From the NCBI GenBank assembly GCA_004558975.1, contig SFZB01000028.1, forward strand, positions 1-12,751: 12,751 nt of DNA. The letters run 5' to 3'. Under the pieces are notes generated by a model. The model was not told the DNA's origin. It saw only the letters and a program-made list of their open reading frames with translations, and searched no databases. The translations under genes were made by a program, and so were the position numbers. This DNA is from a bacterium (GTDB taxonomy: Bacteria > Bacillota > Clostridia > Oscillospirales > CAG-272). Shown piece by piece: positions 6,770 through 12,751 of the stretch. Position 1 is the stretch's first letter. Each line of letters begins with the position of its first letter.

Positions 6770-7627
6770 TTACAATCCGGCGGTGCGGGTGCGGAAGTAG
6801 GAGGGTGCATGCCCGTAAACCTGCTTGAAATACCTCGAAAAATAGCACATATCTGCGAATCCGCAGGCGCCCGCAATCTGTGCTATGGACATTTCACCCG
6901 CCTCGAGCATTTCCCACGCGTGCGACAGACGGACATACAGCAAATATTGGTGGAGCGGACGCCCCGTCGCGGTCTTGATGAGATCGCTCACATAGTTTTT
7001 ATGGAAGCCGAAACGTGCACCGATCGACTCGTTGGAAAGCTCCTCCCGGTAATGCTCCTGAATATAGTCGAGGATCTCGCTCCCCTCGCGGCGACGCGTC
7101 GCATTTCCGGCAACGCGGGCACGGCGGACGCAGTCCGTCAGCACCTTAAAAAGCACGGCACTCATACGGGCGTCACAGAAAATCATTTTCTTCTGAAACT
7201 CGCCGGAAATACTGGTAAGACTTGGCTCCAGCATGAGCATTCCCGTCAGGTAGAGCGGAGCAGACAGCTCAGGAGCATCCGTCGGCTGTGCGGGGCAAAG
7301 AATCTCCTCCCGCCGGAAATCCTCCGGGGAATCGGGCGGCACAGGCACTGTCTGCGTGCGTGTGCTCATTGTCAGGTCAAAATTCAGGGCAAAATAGGTC
7401 ACGCTCTCCGGGGGCGACACCAGTCGATAGACCGTCGCCGGCGGCAGGTAGAGGACGCTCCCCTCCCGCATGGGATACGGTCTCCCGCCGACGAGGATCT
7501 CTCCCTCACCGCTCCGCGCGTAGAAAAGACGCGCATCATACGGCACACTGGTTCCCCATGCGCTCTCCTGCGAGACAGTCAGTTCTCGCGCATAGCGGAT
7601 AAACGGGCGGCAATCCTCAAAACGCAT
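6770..7627 (-). CDS. AraC-family transcriptional regulator with cupin-like sensor domain
   Basis: A 285-aa regulator. The N-terminal part (about 25-90) is a cupin-like ligand domain: RLFYARSGEGEILVGGRPY, then EGSVLYLPPATVYRL and SVTYFALNFDL. The C-terminal 100 residues form the double helix-turn-helix: LSNESIGARFGFHKNYVSDL (about 198-217) and MSIAQIAGACGFADMCYFSR (about 247-265), followed by the classic YFKQVYGHAPSYFR. Such proteins usually sense a sugar and activate the adjacent catabolic genes. The start at 7627 has AGGAGA 6 nt upstream; an open frame extending to 7708 runs through the promoter and is rejected. It diverges from the isomerase gene across about 110 bp, making it the likely local regulator, probably of itself too. 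Confidence 0.92.
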   Translation of the reverse strand: MRFEDCRPFIRYARELTVSQESAWGTSVPYDARLFYARSGEGEILVGGRPYPMREGSVLYLPPATVYRLVSPPESVTYFALNFDLTMSTRTQTVPVPPDSPEDFRREEILCPAQPTDAPELSAPLYLTGMLMLEPSLTSISGEFQKKMIFCDARMSAVLFKVLTDCVRRARVAGNATRRREGSEILDYIQEHYREELSNESIGARFGFHKNYVSDLIKTATGRPLHQYLLYVRLSHAWEMLEAGEMSIAQIAGACGFADMCYFSRYFKQVYGHAPSYFRTRTAGL

Positions 7628-7640
7628 CGCGATTCTCCTA

Positions 7641-7673
7641 TCTTTGTTTTGTCCAAATTTGTCTTTGGTTTCT
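7641..7673. promoter_or_regulatory. putative AraC-type operator: 21-bp-spaced direct repeat
   Basis: TCTTTGTTTTGT (7641-7652) and TCTTTGGTTTCT (7662-7673) match at 10 of 12 positions and lie exactly 21 bp apart, two helical turns, as do the I1/I2 half-sites bound by an AraC dimer. The downstream copy ends 3 bp before the poor -35 of the isomerase promoter, a good position for an activator. The whole element also lies between the predicted start site (about 7673) and the ribosome binding site of the regulator gene, so occupancy could repress the regulator. Binding is inferred. Confidence 0.45.
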
Positions 7674-7676
7674 GTA

Positions 7677-7705
7677 TGGATTATAACAGATGACCGTCGT
7701 ATAAT
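7677..7705 (+). promoter_or_regulatory. promoter of the isomerase / 842-aa protein genes
   Basis: TATAAT at 7700-7705 is a perfect -10. The hexamer 17 bp upstream (TGGATT, 7677-7682) matches only three of six -35 positions and no extended -10 TG is present, which suits an activator-dependent promoter. AAGGAG (7725-7730) precedes the ATG at 7741 by 10 nt. Confidence 0.6.
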
Positions 7706-7708
7706 CAA
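7680..7708 (-). promoter_or_regulatory. promoter of the AraC-family regulator
   Basis: On the minus strand, -35 TTGATT (7703-7708), a 17-bp spacer and -10 TATAAT (7680-7685). The start site falls near 7673, leaving a leader of about 45 nt. Its -35 overlaps the -10 of the divergent isomerase promoter, and its -10 overlaps that promoter's -35, so polymerase can occupy only one at a time. Confidence 0.65.
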
Positions 7709-7740
7709 TATGTAAAATAATTTTAAGGAGTGCCATTCCC

Positions 7741-9183
7741 ATGGAAAATCAAATCCGCAAGCAAGCCACCGTCGGCGTTTTTGCCGTCGGACACGCCGTA
7801 TACTGGGGGCAATTCCCCGGGCTCCTCGACAAACTTATGACCTATCACGCCGATTTTGTCAGACTGCTCGAAAAGCAGGGTGTCAAAGTCGTCGACTTCG
7901 GCATGTCCGACTCCTCGGAGCGTGCCTACGAAATGCTCGACCGCATCAGGGCGAGCGGGGTCGACCTGCTGTTCTGCAACATGGTGACCTATGCGACATC
8001 CTCCGTCTTTGCACCGATCGCGCGCGATTCGGGGCTGCCGATCGTACTGACCGCCCTGCAGCCGCTTGCCAATCTCGACTATACGCAAGCCAACACACGC
8101 ATGCAGCTCGAAAATGACTGCATTTGCGCGGTTCCCGAGTTTACCGGCGTCGCAAAGCGCCTCGGACACCCGATCCGCGACTGCATCATCGGCAAGCTCT
8201 ATGACGACCCCGAAGTGGAAAAAGAACTCGACTCCTGGTGCCGCATCGCACGGGTTCTGCACAACCTGCACGGTGCCCGCATCGGGCTCATCGGTCACAC
8301 GATGGAAGCCATGTACGATATGCATACCGATCCAACCGCGGCATCCGCGGCGTTCGGCATTCATGTACCGCTCCTCGAAATCAACGAAATCGTCGCCATG
8401 TACAACGCGGTGAAGCCCGAGGATACGACGGCGCTCGCCGAGCGTATCGACGCGACGTTCGACACGCCCGATCCCGTCTCCGACCCCGTCACGATGAAAC
8501 TCACGCCCGAGGATCGCGAACATGCCATCCGTGCCGCCGCGGCGCTGAACGCGTTCGTCGCGAAGCACCACCTGACCGGTCTCGCCTACTACTATGAGGG
8601 GCAACCCGAAAGCGAAGAATCCGCCGTTGTCTCCTCCTTCATCGTCGGCAATTCCCTACTCATTGAGGACGGCTATCCGATGTGCGGCGAGTACGACCTC
8701 AAGACCTGCATCGCCATGCTGATCCTCGATCGGCTCGGCATCGGCGGGAGCTTCGCGGAATTTCACCCGATTGACTTCGGCGAGGACTTCATTCTCGTCG
8801 GTCATGACGGCCCGCACCATATCGCCATCGCAGAGGGCAAGCCTGTCCTCCGCTCCCTCAAAAAGTATCACGGGAAACCCGGACACGGTGCATCGGTCGA
8901 GTTCAAAATCAAAGAAGGCCCCATCACCATGCTCGGCATCTCGCAGACGCCGGACGGCAAGTTCCGCTTCGTCATCGGCGAGGGCTATTCCAAGGCGGGT
9001 CCCATCCCGCCGACGGGCAACACCAACACCCGCGGTTTCTTCGCGCCCACGACACGTGAGTTCATGAAGAAATGGGTCATGGAAGGTCCGACCCATCACT
9101 TTGCGCTCGGCGTCGGACATCATGCCGACGAGATCGCCAAGATTGCCGAAATCCTCGGAGTACCTGCCGTCATCGTCCGCTGA
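7741..9183 (+). CDS. L-arabinose/L-fucose isomerase-family sugar isomerase
   Basis: A 480-aa, metal-dependent aldose-ketose isomerase relative; no signal peptide, so cytoplasmic. The C-terminal half keeps the AraA active site in order: GEYDLKT (Glu317), FAEFHPIDF (Glu340), LVGHDGPHH (His355) and GPTHHFALG (His452/453). They correspond to E. coli AraA Glu306, Glu333, His350 and His450 with similar spacing. The N-terminal half (VGVFAVGHAVYWGQFPGLLD, then LLFCNMVTYATSSVF where AraA has its HTFSPAK motif) fits the family fold but is divergent, so the substrate need not be L-arabinose. Another sugar such as a deoxy or acidic sugar is possible. The ATG at 7741 has AAGGAG 10 nt upstream. The 842-aa gene begins 45 nt after the stop; both probably form one transcript under the divergent AraC-type regulator. 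Confidence 0.85.
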   Translation: MENQIRKQATVGVFAVGHAVYWGQFPGLLDKLMTYHADFVRLLEKQGVKVVDFGMSDSSERAYEMLDRIRASGVDLLFCNMVTYATSSVFAPIARDSGLPIVLTALQPLANLDYTQANTRMQLENDCICAVPEFTGVAKRLGHPIRDCIIGKLYDDPEVEKELDSWCRIARVLHNLHGARIGLIGHTMEAMYDMHTDPTAASAAFGIHVPLLEINEIVAMYNAVKPEDTTALAERIDATFDTPDPVSDPVTMKLTPEDREHAIRAAAALNAFVAKHHLTGLAYYYEGQPESEESAVVSSFIVGNSLLIEDGYPMCGEYDLKTCIAMLILDRLGIGGSFAEFHPIDFGEDFILVGHDGPHHIAIAEGKPVLRSLKKYHGKPGHGASVEFKIKEGPITMLGISQTPDGKFRFVIGEGYSKAGPIPPTGNTNTRGFFAPTTREFMKKWVMEGPTHHFALGVGHHADEIAKIAEILGVPAVIVR

Positions 9184-9228
9184 TCTGCAAGACGGATAAC
9201 AGGCACAAGCAAAAAAGCAGGAGTGACA

Positions 9229-11757
9229 ATGATGAGACACGATTACGATTATCACGACGGGTGCGGCGCCGGGCGGGTGGAACTCGAACTCAGCCTGAAG
9301 CCCTTCGTCGACACGTCGGCGGAAGGGTGCAGAAAGGTCGCACGCACGCTCTTCCGCCAATGGATGCCCCTCATCCGTCGCGGCACCTCGACCGCCGTCA
9401 TGCTCTGGGTCGCGGACGGAAGCGAAATCCTCGACTACAACGGACGTGAAGAGGACGATTTCCCCTGGTGCCAGTATATCGGCACGGGGAATCCGACAGT
9501 CGACGAACACACCATTCATACGCCCGAGCAATGGCTGAGTCTTCACGTCCGTCCGTTCCCCTACCGGGGGCCTGAAGAACTCCGCAAATTTACCTACGGC
9601 GAACTGAAGCGGGTCGTGACTGCCATAAAAGAAGTCGGTCGTGAGATGACGGGGGAAGAAATCAAAGTCATCGCGACCTTTGACCCGGGTCCGGAATTTG
9701 CCCCCTCCTCCTTCAAATTTGAACGTCATACTGAGATTTCCCGCGGCTCCAATGTGGAATGCACTACCGGTGACAGTTCCATGGACGCGAAAGTCAAGGG
9801 CTGGGTCAATGCCGCCGCCACTCTGCACGCCGACAAACATCCGTATGCCACCTACCCCGACGGGATCCCGGAGGGTACGCCGTTCGGTGAATTTCTCGGA
9901 CGGCAGGCGGGGCGCTTCTGCGACGATCTCGGCTTCGACGGTCTGTGGCTGTCGAACGGGTTCGGCTTTGCTTTCAGCGCATGGAACTGGCAGGGACAGG
10001 TCTTTGACGGTAAGCGGTTCTGCACCGAGGACATTAAGACGACACGGGACGGCATCCGTCGCTTCTGGGAAACCTTTACGCACGCATTCGGTGACAGGAT
10101 CATCGAGGCTCGCGGCACCAATCTCTCGACCGCCATTGACATCGCAACCCACGGTTCCCCCGTAGATACAATTTATTCCTACCCTTTTCTGACCCCTCCG
10201 AACTCCCCGTGGGCGGCGCTCGACTCCCGCTTCGGGCTGGAACTTGTCGGGTATCTCTCCCATATCGCCGAGACGACCGACAAGGGATATCTCTTCCGCT
10301 ATTACATTCACGACCCGTGGTGGTACAATTCACCGTGGTTTGACCGTTACGGCGGAAACCCGCATGACATCTACCTGCCGCTCTCAACGGCACGCCTGGA
10401 CGGAAACGGAAACGTGACACGCCCGGCGGGACTCAACCTGCTCTCCTGCGACGACTCGTTCGGTCACATGCCGGAGCGCCTGCCGATCGAGGTCATCCCG
10501 CACCTGAACGCCGCGTTCGACACCTATTCCGATGCCCCGGGGCTCCTGACCTGGGTCTATCCTTTCCGTTATTACTGCGAGCACGGGCTCCGCGACCAAA
10601 AGCCGGAGGACATCTTCCTCGACGACTGGTACATGGAATCCGCCGTGGACGCCGGTCTCCCGCTCGGCAGCGTCATTTCGGACGCAAATCTCGCGACGTG
10701 CACCCCCGAAAAACTCCGCCACACGATCCTCGTCTCCCGGGTCCCCGATGCCGGGACGCTCCATGAAGAAGGTATCCTGAAAGCCGTCCGTGCAGGGCTC
10801 CGGATCCTCTTCTACGGCTCGACCGCGAATGCGTCCGACACGCTCCTCAAACTCATCGGTGTCACACACACGGCTTCTCTCGGTGGCACCGACTTTGACA
10901 TCTCGACGACGCTGACGGAAGACACGTTCGTCAACGGCAGCGTTTCTCACACGCTCCGCCATGTGCCACTGGTATCCGGCGGCGGGCTGATTGAAGTGGC
11001 ACGACCGGGTACGGACGTCACCGTAACCGTTCGCGGTAATGGTGAAACGCGTACATACGGTACCTACAACAAAGACGCCGGTATCGCATGGATCCGAGGC
11101 AGTTTTCCGCATAACGCCGATGCCAACGGACAGATCCCGAAACTGCTCGACCACACGAAATTCTTCCCGGTCGGCACCCTCATGCGGCTTGCCCTGCAGA
11201 AATTCGGCGTCACGCTCTGCTTCTTCGCCTTCCACCCGAACGATAAGCTCCCGCTCCTGCTGTATCCCGCCTCGCGCGGCGGGTATTTCCAGACCGGGTT
11301 CTCGAAGAACACGACCATCCGTGCGGCGCTGTCGACGCCGATGGGCGCCCCGATCCCCGTCACGTGTGATGCCATCGTGGAGGACAGCGTCGCCTATGTC
11401 ACGCCCAAGGTATGGGGACACGACGAACTCCGTGTGTTTGTGAAGCAAAAAGAGCGCTCGAGCATCACCTGCCGTCTGGCAGCACCGGAAACGCTGCTCG
11501 TCGATCACCACATCATCCTCGAGGGGCTCTGCGACGCGACCGTCACTTTCCTTGCACCCAAGGGCGACTGCGTGCAGTTCGGCGAAAACATGACCTATCA
11601 TCTCTGGAAAAACAACAAGGAATACACCTGCCCAGAACCCGATGTCTATGTCGTCCCGCACTGCAACGGTTTGCTCAGCATTTCCTGGCAGAGCCGCGAC
11701 GCACGGGAAGAATTAACGCGTCTCGGGCACACATACCCGCCGAAACAAGTCGACTGA
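9229..11757 (+). CDS. large glycoside-hydrolase-like protein, family not recognised
   Basis: An 842-aa protein without signal peptide or membrane segments, so probably intracellular. I do not recognise a named family. The first about 450 residues read like a TIM barrel with strand ends rich in acidic and aromatic residues: IKVIATFDPGPEFAP (145-159), FDGLWLSNGFGFAFSAWNW (236-254), IIEARGTN (291-298), LFRYYIHDPWWYNSPW (355-370), LNLLSCDDSFGH (402-413) and LLTWVYPFRYY (439-449). Residues about 497-545 (ILVSRVPDAGTLHEEGILKA, then GLRILFYGSTA) resemble the amidotransferase-like middle domain of some hydrolases such as GH42. From about 580 on it is beta-sandwich-like. GTG at 9223 and ATG at 9229 and 9232 are in frame; AGGAG (9219-9223) favours 9229. 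Following the isomerase gene, it may release the sugar that the isomerase uses; this is inference. Confidence 0.65.
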   Translation: MMRHDYDYHDGCGAGRVELELSLKPFVDTSAEGCRKVARTLFRQWMPLIRRGTSTAVMLWVADGSEILDYNGREEDDFPWCQYIGTGNPTVDEHTIHTPEQWLSLHVRPFPYRGPEELRKFTYGELKRVVTAIKEVGREMTGEEIKVIATFDPGPEFAPSSFKFERHTEISRGSNVECTTGDSSMDAKVKGWVNAAATLHADKHPYATYPDGIPEGTPFGEFLGRQAGRFCDDLGFDGLWLSNGFGFAFSAWNWQGQVFDGKRFCTEDIKTTRDGIRRFWETFTHAFGDRIIEARGTNLSTAIDIATHGSPVDTIYSYPFLTPPNSPWAALDSRFGLELVGYLSHIAETTDKGYLFRYYIHDPWWYNSPWFDRYGGNPHDIYLPLSTARLDGNGNVTRPAGLNLLSCDDSFGHMPERLPIEVIPHLNAAFDTYSDAPGLLTWVYPFRYYCEHGLRDQKPEDIFLDDWYMESAVDAGLPLGSVISDANLATCTPEKLRHTILVSRVPDAGTLHEEGILKAVRAGLRILFYGSTANASDTLLKLIGVTHTASLGGTDFDISTTLTEDTFVNGSVSHTLRHVPLVSGGGLIEVARPGTDVTVTVRGNGETRTYGTYNKDAGIAWIRGSFPHNADANGQIPKLLDHTKFFPVGTLMRLALQKFGVTLCFFAFHPNDKLPLLLYPASRGGYFQTGFSKNTTIRAALSTPMGAPIPVTCDAIVEDSVAYVTPKVWGHDELRVFVKQKERSSITCRLAAPETLLVDHHIILEGLCDATVTFLAPKGDCVQFGENMTYHLWKNNKEYTCPEPDVYVVPHCNGLLSISWQSRDAREELTRLGHTYPPKQVD

Positions 11758-11792
11758 ATGGCGAAAAACGCAGAAATCTCTCACATAGAACC

Positions 11793-11827
11793 AAAATACC
11801 GCCTTGCATTTTGCAAGGCGGTATTTT
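11793..11827. terminator. bidirectional intrinsic terminator
   Basis: A perfect 16-bp inverted repeat (AAAATACCGCCTTGCA and its complement) around a 3-nt loop. T runs on both strands let it end the plus-strand sugar cassette (stop 11757) and the minus-strand Nudix gene (stop 11877), which converge here. Confidence 0.93.
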
Positions 11828-11876
11828 GATGAATAAAAGCTTGATTTGATAAAAAATGTTTGAGTGCGCCGGATTA

Positions 11877-12422
11877 TCAGAACTTCGGCGGTTCGATCGG
11901 CAGAAACGAAAAATTGCCGCGATAGTGACGGTAACGGAACAGAAGCGCGATATACGGGACATGATACGGAATGAATGTACCGGCGTCGATCATCGCGAGG
12001 ATCTGCTCCTCCCCTGCCCACATGGTTTCCGCAACTTCATCTGCCTGCAAGTGTAAGGAAAGCTCACTTTCCTTACAGGTGGCGACATAAACATCGTCGA
12101 ATCCCCCGGAGAAGTGAACGGTCAGGTAGGGGCGCGCATCGGTGAGTGGTGGCTTCACGCCAAGTTCTTCCGTGCATTCTCGTATAATAGCAGTTTGGCT
12201 GTCCTCTCCCGCGCGTGCGCTCCCGCCGACCGACAGATCCCAATAGTCAGGGAAAGTATCCTTGTCGCCTACGCGGCGCTGAATCAACATCTCGCCGCGC
12301 TCATTGAAAATGCAGAGATGGACGACAACGTGATACGTGTCCGGCGGCAGGGGCGTGCCCCGGAGATGAACGCGCCCGAGTGGGCGGCGATCTCTGTCGT
12401 ACAGATCCCAATATTCCTGCAT
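11877..12422 (-). CDS. Nudix hydrolase
   Basis: A 181-aa Nudix hydrolase, cleaving a nucleoside diphosphate linked to another group. The Nudix box GX5EX7REXXEEXG is intact: Gly67, Glu73, then RECTEELGV (81-89). The N-terminus (EYWDLYDRDRRPLGR) and the LIQRRVGDKDTFPDYWDLSV strand that precedes the box resemble the YfcD / isopentenyl-diphosphate-isomerase-like subgroup, whose substrates are mostly unknown. The length is usual for that group. The ATG at 12422 is preceded by GGGAG at 8 nt; an open frame reaching to 12644 runs back through the leader into the tRNA gene and is rejected. A tRNA-Leu with its own terminator lies upstream, so the gene probably has its own promoter, which I could not identify clearly. 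Confidence 0.9.
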   Translation of the reverse strand: MQEYWDLYDRDRRPLGRVHLRGTPLPPDTYHVVVHLCIFNERGEMLIQRRVGDKDTFPDYWDLSVGGSARAGEDSQTAIIRECTEELGVKPPLTDARPYLTVHFSGGFDDVYVATCKESELSLHLQADEVAETMWAGEEQILAMIDAGTFIPYHVPYIALLFRYRHYRGNFSFLPIEPPKF

Positions 12423-12469
12423 GGTATTGACTCCCGTCTTTTGTATACGTTCAAAAAAGCGAACGGTCT

Positions 12470-12504
12470 CCCCCGACCGGGGGCGCAACCTGTCGGGTCG
12501 GGGG
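12470..12504. repeat. GC-rich leader with competing hairpins upstream of the Nudix gene
   Basis: CCCCCGACC (12470-12478) is the perfect complement of GGTCGGGGG (12496-12504), with a 17-nt loop. The first arm can instead form a local hairpin of five C and five G around GACC (12470-12483). The two structures exclude each other. GCAACC also occurs twice (12485 and 12504). The rest of the 140-nt stretch before the Nudix gene holds only a small CTGCC/GGCAG hairpin (12517-12532) and no gene. Confidence 0.5.
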
Positions 12505-12562
12505 CAACCGCAAAATCTGCCTTCGGTGGCAGTTCCCCGAAAAGCCGACGCGTCGAATTTTA

Positions 12563-12601
12563 CAAAAACAGCCCCGGCGGATAAAACTCCGCGGGGGCTG
12601 T
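12563..12601 (-). terminator. terminator of tRNA-Leu
   Basis: On the minus strand ACAGCCCC pairs with GGGGCTGT, then one C/C mismatch and GCGGA with TCCGC, around a short A/T loop, followed by a run of T. The stem begins at the last A of the tRNA's encoded CCA (12601), so terminator and tRNA abut. Confidence 0.88.
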
Positions 12602-12687
12602 GGTGCCGGAAGCGGGGGTCGAACCCGCACGGTGTCGCCACCACTGAATTTTGAGTCCAGCACGTCTGCCAATTCCATCATTCCGGC
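12601..12687 (-). tRNA. tRNA-Leu (anticodon CAA)
   Basis: On the minus strand the acceptor GCCGGAA pairs with TTCCGGC and is followed by A and an encoded CCA. The anticodon stem CTGGA/TTCAG holds the loop CTCAAAA, giving anticodon CAA (reads UUG). A long variable arm (TGGTGGCGACACCG) marks a class II tRNA. The T arm is GCGGG-TTCGACC-CCCGC. 87 nt with CCA. Confidence 0.97.
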
Positions 12688-12698
12688 GCAACGCTAGT

Positions 12699-12727
12699 AT
12701 TTTATCATACCGGCGTACAAAAATCAA
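12699..12727 (-). promoter_or_regulatory. promoter of tRNA-Leu
   Basis: On the minus strand -35 TTGATT (12722-12727), 17-bp spacer, -10 TAAAAT (12699-12704) preceded by TGA, an extended -10. Transcription would start about 12692, a few nt before the tRNA's first base. Confidence 0.75.
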
Positions 12728-12751
12728 GTAGTATCGCAAATTTCGCGCTAC

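Noticed and set aside
7628..7708. N-terminal extension of the AraC-type regulator to 7708
   Set aside because: The extension would cover the regulator's own -10 and -35; the ATG at 7627 has a well-spaced AGGAGA.
8656..11661. Long minus-strand open frames (551 and 425 codons) opposite the isomerase and 842-aa genes
   Set aside because: No ribosome binding site or recognisable domain; the plus-strand isomerase residues are clearly conserved and the 842-aa gene is in good context with a ribosome binding site.
12423..12562. T-box or other riboswitch ahead of the Nudix gene
   Set aside because: No T-box sequence, no S-box or other known signature, and the leader is too short for most classes.
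12423..12644. N-terminal extension of the Nudix protein by 74 residues
   Set aside because: It runs through a terminator and into the tRNA-Leu gene; the ATG at 12422 has GGGAG at good distance.

Overview
The window looks like a piece of a moderately high-GC Firmicutes (Clostridia, Oscillospirales-like) chromosome, probably from a gut or anaerobic habitat. The reasons are clean AGGAGG-type ribosome binding sites, lepA directly coupled to hemW, a DUF1292 (YrzB-like) acidic protein, a small TSCPD-domain protein of the TIGR03905 type, and a 6S RNA whose 3' half resembles the known 6S family. Taxon placement is inference from gene content. No insertion sequence, phage gene or CRISPR array is visible.

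Left part (1-6770, minus strand). A likely five-gene operon is read from a TTGCGC-18-TATAAT promoter near 6723-6752. It holds a prephenate-dehydratase-fold-like protein (299 aa), a TSCPD protein (87 aa), an alpha-phosphoglucomutase/phosphomannomutase (576 aa), the elongation factor LepA/EF4 (TTG start) and HemW, whose start overlaps the lepA stop by 11 nt. Beyond hemW a strong promoter (TTGACG-17-TACAAT) with an inverted repeat in its spacer drives a 102-aa DUF1292 protein. A 6S RNA follows on the same strand, then two minus-strand hairpin terminators in tandem.

Middle (6770-11757). This is a self-contained sugar-related cassette. A minus-strand AraC-family regulator with a cupin-like sensor domain diverges from two plus-strand genes: a sugar isomerase with the AraA-type metal site, and an 842-aa protein that I cannot assign to a named family but that looks like a multidomain, cytoplasmic, glycoside-hydrolase-like enzyme. 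The divergent promoters overlap. A 21-bp-spaced imperfect direct repeat sits between the regulator's start site and its ribosome binding site, directly upstream of the poor -35 of the isomerase promoter, which is the geometry expected for an autoregulating AraC-type activator. No transporter or kinase is present here, so the substrate is not evident. A perfect 16-bp-stem bidirectional terminator closes the cassette.

Right part (11877-12751, minus strand). A Nudix hydrolase with an intact Nudix box, a GC-rich leader with mutually exclusive hairpins, and a tRNA-Leu(CAA) gene with its own promoter and a terminator whose stem begins at the tRNA's CCA end.

The most promising candidate for an undescribed system is the AraC / isomerase / 842-aa protein cassette. 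The next is the association of the prephenate-dehydratase-like protein, which lacks the catalytic Thr, with the TSCPD-pgm-lepA-hemW operon.
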